Assembly: GCA_963675945.1 (NCBI GenBank)
Contig: OY780932.1
Location: 1,364,001-1,428,000 of the forward strand
Source: G963556115 sp963675945
GTDB lineage: Bacteria > Planctomycetota > SZUA-567
DNA length: 64,000 bases
Reading direction: 5' to 3'
The notes under the pieces are model-generated. The model did no database searches, was not told the DNA's origin, and saw only the letters and a program-made list of their open reading frames with translations. The number at the start of each line of letters is the position of its first letter. Position 1 is the first letter of the stretch. Of this stretch, positions 1 to 9,199 are shown one piece after another. The translations under genes were made by a program, and so were the position numbers.

Positions 1-2
1 GG

Positions 3-728
3 AGTGCCGATATTAAGGCTAAGAAAGATTTGGTAATTCTGGGCGGGGTAAACGGCAGGGGAAAGGCGAATATTGTCTGTGGGGCGGATGCGAACATCAA
101 GTATATCAATGCCGCTACGGTGGAGGTAAAAGGGAATCTGGTAGTCAATAAGGAGATTGTAAACGCAACGATAAGGTGCAACGGTAAGGTCTCAAGTAAG
201 AAGATAATCGGGGGTGAGGTCATGGCACTCAAGGGGCTGGATGCGGTGCAGATCGGTTCGGATGTGGGAACGCCAACATTTATTCGACCGGGGATAAACT
301 ATGAACTGGAGCGAATTGAGAATGCGATAAAGGTGCTGAGTAAGCAGATCGATGCGGTTATTAAGCCGGTTAAAAATAACCTTGGAGAAAGGGATTTCTT
401 CTGTAAATTGAGCGCTGAAAAACAGGCGGAGTTACTCAAAGCCTATACCTACTTCAAGCGAATAAAAAAAGGCTATCTTCAGTTGCTCAAAGGTAAGAAT
501 AGGATTCAGAATGATGAAGCATATGATCCGGTCAAGGAGGTTATTATCTATGGACGGCTCTTTCATGATGTACAAGTAAGGACAAATTACTGCTCAAAGC
601 GTTTTATCAAGGGCTTGACCGGTCCGATAAAGCTAATCGAGGATATCAATTCCGCCAGTATGAAGGATGTACCTCTATCACAGAATGATCTTGGAGAGGA
701 AAAACCAAGTGCTACCGCAGCAAAGTAG
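3..728 (+). CDS. FapA/DUF342-family polymerisation or scaffold protein, 5' end outside the window
   Basis: The reading frame is open at the left edge, so only the C-terminal part (about 240 residues) is visible. The first part is a run of short beta-repeat units rich in Gly, Val, Ile and Asn (for example GGVNGRGKANIVCGADANIK), typical of the right-handed beta-helix in FapA/DUF342 proteins. Near residue 85 it changes to a charged alpha-helical tail (ERIENAIKVLSKQIDAVIK), also typical of the family. FapA-like proteins are cytoplasmic and often encoded near flagellar or signalling genes. The next gene is a receiver-like protein 14 bp away, so the two are probably co-transcribed. The exact role is unknown. 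Confidence 0.8.
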   Translation, partial: SADIKAKKDLVILGGVNGRGKANIVCGADANIKYINAATVEVKGNLVVNKEIVNATIRCNGKVSSKKIIGGEVMALKGLDAVQIGSDVGTPTFIRPGINYELERIENAIKVLSKQIDAVIKPVKNNLGERDFFCKLSAEKQAELLKAYTYFKRIKKGYLQLLKGKNRIQNDEAYDPVKEVIIYGRLFHDVQVRTNYCSKRFIKGLTGPIKLIEDINSASMKDVPLSQNDLGEEKPSATAAK

Positions 729-742
729 GAGCAAAGTTAGAA

Positions 743-1204
743 ATGTCAAAAGAGAGTGGTATTTATACCGAGGAAGAATTGAACGATTTAGATAAAAAGC
801 TCAGTTATATGCTGTATGGGCAGGGCTTTGTCGTCTGTATTCTGGATTCCAAACATACTCGGCGTCGTACTTTAGCTAATACCCTGAGTAAGCTTGGAGT
901 TGACAATGTGGTTGAGGCGGATAGCTATGAAAAGGCTCTGGTGCGCTTGGCTAAATACAAGGACAATCAGGTAATTGTTATTACAGACCTGATCATCGGC
1001 AAAAGCAATGGATTGAGGGTGATCACCAGTTTGATGCTTAAATTCAAGGGGTTATCGGCATTGATACTCAGTGATAAGCCGCATCCGGCGCTGAAGAAAG
1101 CGGAGATGGCTTCCAAAGCGATTGCAGCAAGGGTCAGGCCGCTGCAAGATCAGGAACTTAAGGATATCATCACCTCCTTTGGTGTGAGCTTACAAAAACC
1201 GTGA
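743..1204 (+). CDS. Degenerate CheY-like receiver protein
   Basis: A 153-residue protein whose residues about 28-145 have the alternating beta-alpha pattern of a response-regulator receiver. An Asp lies at the phosphoacceptor position (VIVITDLIIGKSNGLRV), but the acidic pair after the first strand is reduced to one Asp (VCILDSK) and the conserved Lys near the C-terminus appears as Arg (ARVRPL). It has no output domain, so it probably works by protein contact, with altered phosphorylation chemistry or none. The ATG has AGGAG 11 nt upstream, overlapping the preceding stop. It follows the FapA-like gene, probably in one transcript. Confidence 0.7.
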   Translation: MSKESGIYTEEELNDLDKKLSYMLYGQGFVVCILDSKHTRRRTLANTLSKLGVDNVVEADSYEKALVRLAKYKDNQVIVITDLIIGKSNGLRVITSLMLKFKGLSALILSDKPHPALKKAEMASKAIAARVRPLQDQELKDIITSFGVSLQKP

Positions 1205-1842
1205 GCGGATATGAAAATTACTAATGTGATTATCATCCCTAATATAGACCTAGCTGAAGTTAGACCGAAAGGAAGAGAGTCTTTTTACTTTTGTTCGCAG
1301 CCCGGACGAAAAGCATGTCGAGTATGGTGCGCGCTGGCAAGCAGCAACTAAGAAAGTAGTCGTAAATAGCTGAGGGATAATGCCTAAATGATTGCTTGGT
1401 GTGGAGAGTCCTGACTTTAGTTGAACCAAACCTCTGAACCTACAGGCCTGCAGACCGAGATAGCGTGTTCAAACTTATTCTCAATTCTTTTTCGGGGCTA
1501 TCCGCCTCGTATTCTGGTAAACGTTGCGCGTTTGATCATAATTTACTCAAGTGTGATTCTAAAGCGTAGGATTTGTTCCAAGGTTTAGGTATAACTACTC
1601 TAGTTGTAATGTCTGGATCTTTGGATGAAGTTTTTAGGTTTGGCTGGATTCCGGGATTTACGGAGAATACTTGGTCGAGCTTTACTCCTCAGCTATAAAT
1701 AACTAATTTCTCAGCTGCTGTCCTTCAGCCAGCGTAAAACCTTACTCTAAAGGCCAAAATCTACAAAAAAAAAGTTGTCAAACCAATGATCTGGCTGTAT
1801 TAGCTCAGAATATTTTGTATTATCTTTTAGCAATAATTATTA
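1205..1842. other. Gene-free stretch with possible RNA structure
   Basis: About 640 bp with no convincing coding frame on either strand. The segment 1300-1390 contains GCATGTCGAG followed about 40 nt later by GTAGTCGTAAATAGC, which recalls the 5' domain of tmRNA (GCAUGCCGAG ... UAGUCGCAAA). I find no tag frame of useful length, no T-loop and no CCA end, so I do not call tmRNA. The only other notable element is an A9 tract at 1765-1773. Confidence 0.3.
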
Positions 1843-1871
1843 TTGCGGTATTTTAAAAGATGGTATATAAT
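1843..1871 (+). promoter_or_regulatory. Putative sigma-70 promoter upstream of the McsA-like gene
   Basis: TTGCGG (1843-1848), a 17-bp spacer and a perfect TATAAT (1866-1871). It lies about 150 bp before the McsA-like start. A second, weaker candidate (TTGTCA at 1775-1780, 17 bp, TATTAG at 1798-1803) lies upstream. Confidence 0.4.
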
Positions 1872-2021
1872 ATAAGGAAATGGTAAAGTAAAATTTACCT
1901 CTGACTCTAGCGATTCTCTTGATTGCTGTGGTCTTTGGGGTGTAACTGGCAGTTTGCCCCGGTTTGAGTTATGAAGAGAATTTTCTCGTGATAGTGAGTT
2001 GGTCAGCTTAAGGAGGATATG

Positions 2022-2552
2022 ATGTCTAGAAAGTGTGAGATATGTCAGAAAGCACCGGCAACTGTGCATCTGACAAATATAAACAACAATATCAAGACCG
2101 AGATGCATATGTGTGAAAGCTGTGCTGAGAAGAATGGTGTGCATATTCATAAGACATTCTCTTTTGAAAAGGTATTTACGCAGAAGAAACCAAATTCCCT
2201 GAATTCTATTGACTTTGTACTCAGTTCCGAGAATAAGGGTACGGAGGAGAAGAAGAATAAACCGGATATCGTCTGTGATAAATGCGGAATGAAATGGAAA
2301 GAATTTAGAAAGGGCGGCAGGTTTGGCTGTTCGAATGACTATGAGGTCTTTAAAAAGGGGCTTGTACCACTACTGGATGAGATCCACGGCGCTACTCAGC
2401 ATAATATAGGCAAGGTGCCGGCGCAGAATGCTCAGGCTGATCAGTATAATCAGCTTTTAGAACTCAAGCGGCAGCTTCGTGATGCTGTGACTAAGGAAGA
2501 CTATGAGTCTGCGGCACGACTTCGTGATGCGATAGAAGCGATGGGTCAATAA
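2022..2552 (+). CDS. McsA-like zinc-finger protein with UvrB/UvrC motif
   Basis: About 176 residues. Three Cys pairs are visible (CEICQKAP, CESCAEKN, CDKCGMKW) plus a later Cys, matching the treble-clef zinc regions of McsA. The C-terminus (residues about 140-175, LKRQLRDAVTKEDYESAARL) is the helical UvrB/UvrC (UVR) motif. McsA is the partner and activator of the protein-arginine kinase McsB in Clp-dependent quality control; no mcsB or clpC is next to it here. Two ATGs are adjacent. AGGAGG at 2011-2016 is only 2 nt from the first but 5 nt from the second (2022), so I choose the second. The gene is monocistronic, ending at a strong terminator. Confidence 0.78.
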   Translation: MSRKCEICQKAPATVHLTNINNNIKTEMHMCESCAEKNGVHIHKTFSFEKVFTQKKPNSLNSIDFVLSSENKGTEEKKNKPDIVCDKCGMKWKEFRKGGRFGCSNDYEVFKKGLVPLLDEIHGATQHNIGKVPAQNAQADQYNQLLELKRQLRDAVTKEDYESAARLRDAIEAMGQ

Positions 2553-2677
2553 GGCTGGTAAGTGGTTTATTCCGGTAGTTTTTTATTTCGAATTGCCATA
2601 TACTAATGTATGATAGCTTATGGTTTTCATAGCTTATAACATAATTTTTTGTCGTAGTTTGATAATATCAATATATT

Positions 2678-2707
2678 AGCCGGTAGCGTTGTTACCGGCT
2701 GTTTTTT
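2678..2707 (+). terminator. Rho-independent terminator of the McsA-like gene
   Basis: Perfect 8-bp stem AGCCGGTA/TACCGGCT (2678-2685 and 2693-2700), 7-nt loop, then G and T6 (2702-2707). It separates this gene from the converging minus-strand gene. Confidence 0.88.
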
Positions 2708-2767
2708 ATAATTTGTTAATTAAAGTTCTGGGTGAGGGAGGCGCAGTATTGCCTCTAATGTTGTTAC

Positions 2768-4078
2768 TTAGAAAGTTGGCTGGCTGTATTTATGGCCGAT
2801 ATTGATAAAGCTTCTGGCGTTGCCGGCGAGAAGTTTGTATACCTCATGTTCGATCTCTTCTTCCGATACCCGCCAACCGGTGCGGTAGAGGCTGATATAT
2901 TTCTCCTGAAGCATCTCCGCCAGCATCCAGCGTGAGTGCGCCCATTTGGGGAGGAGTTCTTCATAGACATCGGCACTGCTGGCATGTGCGATAAAACTGG
3001 TGCCGAGCTGATCTAAGTGCATCCGGCTGATCTCGGTAAAGGAGCTTTGAGCCGAGAGGTGGGTGCTGCCATTCATCGGCATAATATTATGGTTCTTTTT
3101 GGAGAGCAGGGTAAGACCATACTGGTTCTCATAATTGGTATCGGTAATCAATAGACGCAGCCCTGGGAATTTTGTGATAAGTTCCTGGACAAAGTCGATA
3201 TTTGAAAACTGGATTGAATCGTTGAGTTTCAGCGAATTCAGTGTAGGTGAGCTTTTGTTCTCATTGAATTTGATAGACAGCGGTATGCCGGCGTCAAGGA
3301 GTATGGGAGCGATACATTTGGTAATCAGTTTGAGGGTGTTATTGCGCTTGTTTGAAAAGCTGAGTTCCGAGGGTATGCTGAGGTGAATATAGACCGCTTT
3401 GGTCTGTTCGATAGCGTTCAGCATGAATTCGTGAATAATCGGATAGGTATTTTTGTCAAGACTGCGTTTGACCATAAAGCCGAGTTTGGTCAGAAGTTCG
3501 TAGCTCTTCTTCCAGTCACATACAAGATTGGATAGATCTAGAGCAGTATAAAATTTTTGATCAGTATTCTTGGTTTGGATAAATTTCTGATTTGCCGGAT
3601 GCAGCGGGTCGTAACAGGTGACCAGCCCTTCGATATTGGCACGTTTAATAATATTCTCCAGATGCTCCTGTTTTGAAGAATTGTTGAAGAAATTCCGGTA
3701 TGAACCAAGGTTGCGGGTATTAGGATCGAGCTGGAGCAGCCCCAGAGCGGTTAGTACCGCACGGGTTGATTCACTCAGGGGAGTATTGGCAATAAATAAG
3801 CGATGCCAAACCAGTTCCGATTTGATTCTGATGGGTAAGGAGTCGTACTCTTCTTTGGTCAATTCCTGATTGGGGTCGCTGACACTGCGGGGTGAGTAAC
3901 GAAAGAGTTCGTCAGAGAGGGTTTTAGTCGTCAGCAGCTCGTCGATACCGGTTTTGATATATGCTTCGTCAAAGCGCGGGTCATAAAGATTGGTATAGAT
4001 ATCAAAGGCTGGAGTCTTGTGGACTATAGTCCAAATTTTGTCCATAACTTCGTCTACTGCTGGTATACTGTAGCTCAT
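2768..4078 (-). CDS. Glucuronate-isomerase-like (UxaC family) protein with lost metal site
   Basis: A 436-residue protein with the layout of the divergent UxaC-type amidohydrolases common in PVC bacteria. The N-terminal GIDELLTT, the mid-protein TPLSESTRAVLTALGLLQLD and the C-terminal EISRMHLDQLGTSFIAHAS ... KWAHSR ... GWRVSEEEIEHEV all match the family pattern. UxaC isomerises glucuronate and galacturonate using a metal held by an N-terminal HxH after the first strand. Here that site reads FDIYTNLYD, so both His are replaced (Tyr and Asn). This suggests a non-catalytic or altered-function homologue. The start ATG has AGGAT about 12 nt upstream. It lies downstream of the CheD-receiver gene on the same strand, 74 bp away; a functional link is not evident. 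Confidence 0.72.
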   Translation of the reverse strand: MSYSIPAVDEVMDKIWTIVHKTPAFDIYTNLYDPRFDEAYIKTGIDELLTTKTLSDELFRYSPRSVSDPNQELTKEEYDSLPIRIKSELVWHRLFIANTPLSESTRAVLTALGLLQLDPNTRNLGSYRNFFNNSSKQEHLENIIKRANIEGLVTCYDPLHPANQKFIQTKNTDQKFYTALDLSNLVCDWKKSYELLTKLGFMVKRSLDKNTYPIIHEFMLNAIEQTKAVYIHLSIPSELSFSNKRNNTLKLITKCIAPILLDAGIPLSIKFNENKSSPTLNSLKLNDSIQFSNIDFVQELITKFPGLRLLITDTNYENQYGLTLLSKKNHNIMPMNGSTHLSAQSSFTEISRMHLDQLGTSFIAHASSADVYEELLPKWAHSRWMLAEMLQEKYISLYRTGWRVSEEEIEHEVYKLLAGNARSFINIGHKYSQPTF

Positions 4079-4152
4079 GCTTGATTATCCTAATATAGAG
4101 GTTGAATAGTTAAATCAATATGTGCTGCTGTTTAATTGCTTATAATTATAAC

Positions 4153-5094
4153 TTATGTCAGTTTTTTTGCAACCATTCCGGCGACCCTTCTTATAGTTGG
4201 GATGTACTTTGATTTTACTACCTCCATGCCTTTGTAGAGTTCGAGCGTGTCTTTATCAATCACTGCTAAAGCTCCGTATTCATAAGCGCGGGAGGTGATG
4301 TCTGAAGAGTCTTTGGCGATAGTGCTACAGATAACGACTGGCTTGGGCAGGTGCTGAGAGAGCTTTTTAAGAAACTTCAGACCATCCATCTTGGGCATAA
4401 TGATATCAAGGCTGACTACATCCGGGTCGGTACTGATGATCATATCCCTGGCTTCATAGGCGTCCCCAGCTTCACCACAGACCTCAAGACCTGCACTCGC
4501 TTCGACAGCGGCTCTGAGGATCTTGCGCACCAGAGGAGAATCATCAACGATAAGCACCCGGGTATTGCGGGAGGAGATATCTTGACGTTTTTTGGCTAAT
4601 TTTCTGGCTTCTTCTGATTTTAAAATTACCTTGGTGGTGACCGTGCCGGTCTCAGTGTCAAAATAAATTCTTCTGCCGCTATTACCACCTACCTCTTCTG
4701 TGGTAACACTTATTCTATGCGCTTTGAGAAATTCGCGAGCCAGGGCAATATTCCTTGAGCCGATGTCTGAGCCGCCGCCGTTATTGAGGTTATTTACTAC
4801 TGCAGCGCCACCATAGATGCCGGCTCGGAAGTTTGCCAGGTTCTGGTCTACCTTCTTCAATAGCCAGATTACTGTCTGGAGCGAGGTATCTCCGTATCTG
4901 CCTTTGTCGGTATTGCCGGCAGGGGCACGGTCGAGAAGGAAGTGGTTCATGCCTCCGCAGGGTAGGGTTTTGTGCTTGAGGGTTACTGAGACACAGCTTC
5001 CGAGAAGTGTGGCGATCTCGCACTTGGTACGGGATACATGGTACTCGCCGGGGAGTAGGAACACTCTCTTTGAGTCGTTGGCTTGATTTGTCAT
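4153..5094 (-). CDS. cheD: CheD deamidase fused to a CheB-type receiver domain
   Basis: 313 residues in two parts. Residues about 10-165 form a CheD domain: Thr29, the nucleophile Cys34 in LLGSCVSVTL and His51 in GGMNHFLL give the catalytic triad. CheD deamidates glutamines on chemoreceptors and is also a CheC partner. Residues about 178-300 form a receiver (RVLIVDDSPLVRK, phosphoacceptor Asp in VVSLDIIMPKMDG, Lys in VIDKDT) that most resembles the CheB N-terminal domain, but no methylesterase domain follows. Phosphorylation could therefore control deamidation directly. GAGG lies 7 nt before the ATG. Two chemoreceptors occur elsewhere in the window; no cheA, cheW or cheR is visible. Confidence 0.88.
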   Translation of the reverse strand: MTNQANDSKRVFLLPGEYHVSRTKCEIATLLGSCVSVTLKHKTLPCGGMNHFLLDRAPAGNTDKGRYGDTSLQTVIWLLKKVDQNLANFRAGIYGGAAVVNNLNNGGGSDIGSRNIALAREFLKAHRISVTTEEVGGNSGRRIYFDTETGTVTTKVILKSEEARKLAKKRQDISSRNTRVLIVDDSPLVRKILRAAVEASAGLEVCGEAGDAYEARDMIISTDPDVVSLDIIMPKMDGLKFLKKLSQHLPKPVVICSTIAKDSSDITSRAYEYGALAVIDKDTLELYKGMEVVKSKYIPTIRRVAGMVAKKLT

Positions 5095-5124
5095 TTATCA
5101 ACCTCAATAACATTAAACGATAAA

Positions 5125-5152
5125 AGGTACACCCTGGATTGATCCAGAGTGT
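5125..5152 (-). terminator. Putative terminator of the PpiD-like gene
   Basis: Inverted repeat ACACCCTGGAT/ATCCAGAGTGT (5129-5139 and 5142-5152) with one mismatch. On the minus strand it is followed by ACC and TTTTA. It lies between the PpiD-like stop and the CheD-receiver start. Confidence 0.5.
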
Positions 5153-5159
5153 GGAAGTA

Positions 5160-7013
5160 TTATTGATCTTTGACCATATATACCTTGTCAGCCTGGCTTA
5201 CCAGATAGTTCATCAGTCTTACCCCAACACCAATCTGTGGCGTCATGGGGAACTCTGGGGTGTAGAATGAGTTGCCACGTGAGTAGTCAGATAATACCGG
5301 GTAGGTAAGGGCTGAAGTACTCTGAGTTACGGCGTTGCTTGTATCGCGTGAATAGATTACATACATCGCATAACTAGCGACATCTTCGCTGAAGAGAGGG
5401 CCGACGGTCTCGCCGGTAGGAGTATTGCCGATTTCAGTAAGATCACCGAAGAGTTCACGGTATGGTGTAGTCTGAGTAATAACCTCTCTACCGTCAATCT
5501 CTTTCTTATTCTCTTTGAGTGCGGTGCTGGTGCTGGCGGCAGCTGCCATGGCCAGTTCTTTGGAGCGGTCGGCGATCAACTGTTCTTTGATGGCTTCCAG
5601 CAGTTCGCTTCCGTCTGCAGCAGTGAGTGAACGTTTCTTGCCTTCTTCGTAATCGGTAACTCTGATCTTGGAGAAGGTCTTATTGGCAGAGAAATAAGGT
5701 ATTTCAGAAAAGCTGCCATCTGCCCCTCGCCTAGCTTGACCGAAGAATGATCTTGAACTGCGTTCCAGAATCTGCGGATAATTCTGGTTCTCCGGGGTTC
5801 TCTTCTCATTTGCATCCTGGAGTTTGGCGTTCTGCAACTCGGTATCGAGAATTGCCAGTGAACGTTGAATACCGCTACCGGTAAAGATGGGGTTATCTGC
5901 AATTTCAAAGGCAGTCAGAGCATTATCGGCAGTGGTGCCAACGATCAGGCCGCGTTCTTGCAGGCGTGGATCTTTGGCGATAATATCCAGGTCTACTACC
6001 TGAATAGTCTTGGCGTCATCATTCTTCAGATCGGCTCTGCTGAGAAAGCTGGTGAACTCCATGCCCAGGGTATCTCTGGCGGTTTTTATTCGATTTTCGG
6101 TGAGGTAATCTTCCTTGACCCGATCTTGAATTGCAGTGAATAACTCTTCCTTGCCGTCTTTGTCTTTATATTTATTCAAATTATCATTATAGTATTTTTC
6201 CAGAGTCTCGGTTGAGACCTCAGGATTGTCGGTGGTGGTGATAAGTGGCACGGCGATATATTCCAGCTTCCACTTAGGGTCGGTCCAGAGGAAGTTATAG
6301 GTGCTCCGATACTCTGGTTTCTGGTATGTGTTGATAAAATCCTGAGCTTTGGCTTTGAGCTCTGCCTCGGTGAGGTTGTTAAATTCGTCTGTGGCTTTGG
6401 TGGTAAAGTTGCTGACCGGTACTACCAGTGAACCATAGGTTATTGTGGTCTGCTGCATGGTATTGGAAATATCGGCAACGGCGCTGGGGAAGGTGAGTGA
6501 ACGGTCGATTATGTTGAGAAATTTCTTGGCCAACAGCCATTCGCGTACCGCCAGTTTGTACTCATAGATACTTTTGAGCCTGGAGGTCTGCTCCAGACGC
6601 TGCTTGATAATATTCTCAAGCTCCTTCTCGCTCTGTCCAGCATAGCCGAACTGTCCGCGGATATAGGTGGCGACCTCTTCATCGGTTACCATCAGACCGT
6701 AGGCTATCGCCTTATCTTTGAGTGCCAGAATATTGAACATCGCTTCTGAACCGGTGATCTGTGGTAAAAAGTAGTTTTGCTGAGAAAATCCGAAGGCTAT
6801 CGGATTCTCCGGATTGAGAGCTTGTAGGCGCTGATAGAAATCAGAGTACTCCTGAGCGGAGTAAGATTTGCCATCAATTATGCCGACCGAGTCATTGCTT
6901 GGGTTGAAATCGAAGACCTGTGAGTAGCCAAATATCATAAAAGAAGGTATTACAATTATTGCCACAATCCAATAAATAATTTTCTGCTTATCTCTAAACT
7001 TCTGTAATGCCAC
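5160..7013 (-). CDS. PpiD/SurA-like membrane-anchored periplasmic chaperone
   Basis: About 617 residues. A short cytoplasmic N-terminus (ALQKFRDKQK) is followed by one membrane segment (IIYWIVAIIVIPSFMIFGYS) and a large extracytoplasmic part. The region IIDGKSYSAQEYSDFYQRLQ followed by long helices matches the SurA_N/PpiD chaperone domain. I cannot point to a clear parvulin (PPIase) domain, so catalytic isomerase activity is uncertain. Such proteins help outer-membrane and secreted proteins fold. The upstream GTG (7022) has no spaced ribosome site, whereas the GTG at 7013 has AGGTGA 5 nt upstream, so I choose the latter. It may be co-transcribed with the CheD-receiver gene 65 bp downstream, although a hairpin lies between. 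Confidence 0.7.
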   Translation of the reverse strand: MALQKFRDKQKIIYWIVAIIVIPSFMIFGYSQVFDFNPSNDSVGIIDGKSYSAQEYSDFYQRLQALNPENPIAFGFSQQNYFLPQITGSEAMFNILALKDKAIAYGLMVTDEEVATYIRGQFGYAGQSEKELENIIKQRLEQTSRLKSIYEYKLAVREWLLAKKFLNIIDRSLTFPSAVADISNTMQQTTITYGSLVVPVSNFTTKATDEFNNLTEAELKAKAQDFINTYQKPEYRSTYNFLWTDPKWKLEYIAVPLITTTDNPEVSTETLEKYYNDNLNKYKDKDGKEELFTAIQDRVKEDYLTENRIKTARDTLGMEFTSFLSRADLKNDDAKTIQVVDLDIIAKDPRLQERGLIVGTTADNALTAFEIADNPIFTGSGIQRSLAILDTELQNAKLQDANEKRTPENQNYPQILERSSRSFFGQARRGADGSFSEIPYFSANKTFSKIRVTDYEEGKKRSLTAADGSELLEAIKEQLIADRSKELAMAAAASTSTALKENKKEIDGREVITQTTPYRELFGDLTEIGNTPTGETVGPLFSEDVASYAMYVIYSRDTSNAVTQSTSALTYPVLSDYSRGNSFYTPEFPMTPQIGVGVRLMNYLVSQADKVYMVKDQ

Positions 7014-7153
7014 GTGACTCACCTTTCTGAAAACCAGAAATACTGTATATCTCTGATGGAATTAAATATTAATCATAAACCAACAAACCAAAATATAACC
7101 AGAATATTATATTCTATGTTTAGAATAACTGCAACTAGTTTTAGGAAATATTG

Positions 7154-7182
7154 TTGAACAAATCTTTATATCAAGTTAATAA
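7154..7182 (+). promoter_or_regulatory. Putative promoter upstream of tgt
   Basis: TTGAAC (7154-7159), 17-bp spacer, TAATAA (7177-7182), about 150 bp before the tgt start. The rest of the 320-bp gap to the divergent PpiD-like gene shows nothing else I can name. Confidence 0.4.
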
Positions 7183-7334
7183 TTGGTTATTAGGTTTTGG
7201 TGCGGGAGGATCGGGGTTTATTAATAACAGGGTTGACTTTTGATGCGTATGCGAGAGAATGAATTGGCTGTTTTACATGGTAGCAATAAGGTTGTTTTTA
7301 CATTATTAGGTCGGGATAAGAGTTACTAAACAAT

Positions 7335-8456
<1,122 letters not shown>

Positions 8457-8512
8457 TTTTGCGTGGGTGAATAGAGTATCTAGATCTTCGGGGTGAGTTT
8501 TGAGATTGTGGT

Positions 8513-8546
8513 AAATCAGAAAATTGCGTTGGCAATTTTCTGATTT
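8513..8546. terminator. Bidirectional terminator hairpin between tgt and tsaC
   Basis: Perfect 15-bp stem (8513-8527 and 8532-8546, beginning AAATCAGAAAATTGC) with a GTTG loop. The arms end in A and T runs, so it can serve both converging genes. Its core recurs exactly at 58551-58572, in another convergent gap. Confidence 0.7.
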
Positions 8547-8585
8547 AGTGATAGATCTCAATCATAGTGGGTAATACCGGCTGGA

Positions 8586-9188
8586 TTACTCTACAGCGGA
8601 GAAGATTTTTTGCAGCTCTTCTGCCGGGATGGCTCCGTGGCGGAAGATCTCCAGTTCGCCGGTTTCAGCGATACCGACGACACTCGATCCCTCTCCAACT
8701 GCGGCAATACCATCGTCGATGATCAGCTCGATCTTACTCCCCAGGTCTTTATCAATTTCGGTTGCGGAATTTGCTGGCAGGCCTCCGGCAATATTGGCAC
8801 TGGTAGCTACAATGCCACAGCCGATTTCGAGCATCAGTAGACGTAGCCACTTGTTGTCCGGTACTCTCAATCCATTTGTGTTACCGTCAGCGGTAGGGAG
8901 TACCAGGGTGAGAGGCCCTGGCCAGAATGCTTGCATTAGGCGCTGGGCTCCCGGATGTTCGGTGTTGGCGTATTTACTCGCCCAGCTTGTTCTAGGGATT
9001 AGGATCTGGAAGGGTTTCTCCGCTTCTCTGCCCTTTAGTCGACGTAAAGCTTCCAGCGCTTTTGGATTATCGGCGATGACACCAATGCCGTAGACGGTCT
9101 CGGTGGGGAAGGCTATCACTCCTCCGTTGAGCAAGGCGTCACAAGCGGGTTTGAGGGACCTGTAATCTGCTTTGAGTATATCTGTCAT
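8586..9188 (-). CDS. tsaC: Threonylcarbamoyl-AMP synthase (YrdC/Sua5 domain)
   Basis: 200 residues, a single YrdC-type domain without the Sua5 C-terminal extension. It makes threonylcarbamoyl-AMP from Thr, bicarbonate and ATP, the first step of t6A tRNA modification. Characteristic blocks: GGVIAFPTETVYGIG near the N-terminus, RLKGREAEKPF (the KxR and KxxP region), FWPGPLTLVLP, GLRVPDN and IVATSANIAGG. Its partner TsaD is encoded at 24460-25497. It follows purD by 11 bp and is probably last in the folD-oleB-like-purD-tsaC run. Confidence 0.95.
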   Translation of the reverse strand: MTDILKADYRSLKPACDALLNGGVIAFPTETVYGIGVIADNPKALEALRRLKGREAEKPFQILIPRTSWASKYANTEHPGAQRLMQAFWPGPLTLVLPTADGNTNGLRVPDNKWLRLLMLEIGCGIVATSANIAGGLPANSATEIDKDLGSKIELIIDDGIAAVGEGSSVVGIAETGELEIFRHGAIPAEELQKIFSAVE

Positions 9189-9199
9189 GGTATTCTCCC

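Noticed and set aside
1300..1700. Full tmRNA gene
   Set aside because: No tag frame of useful length, no T-loop and no CCA end; kept only as a low-interest observation.
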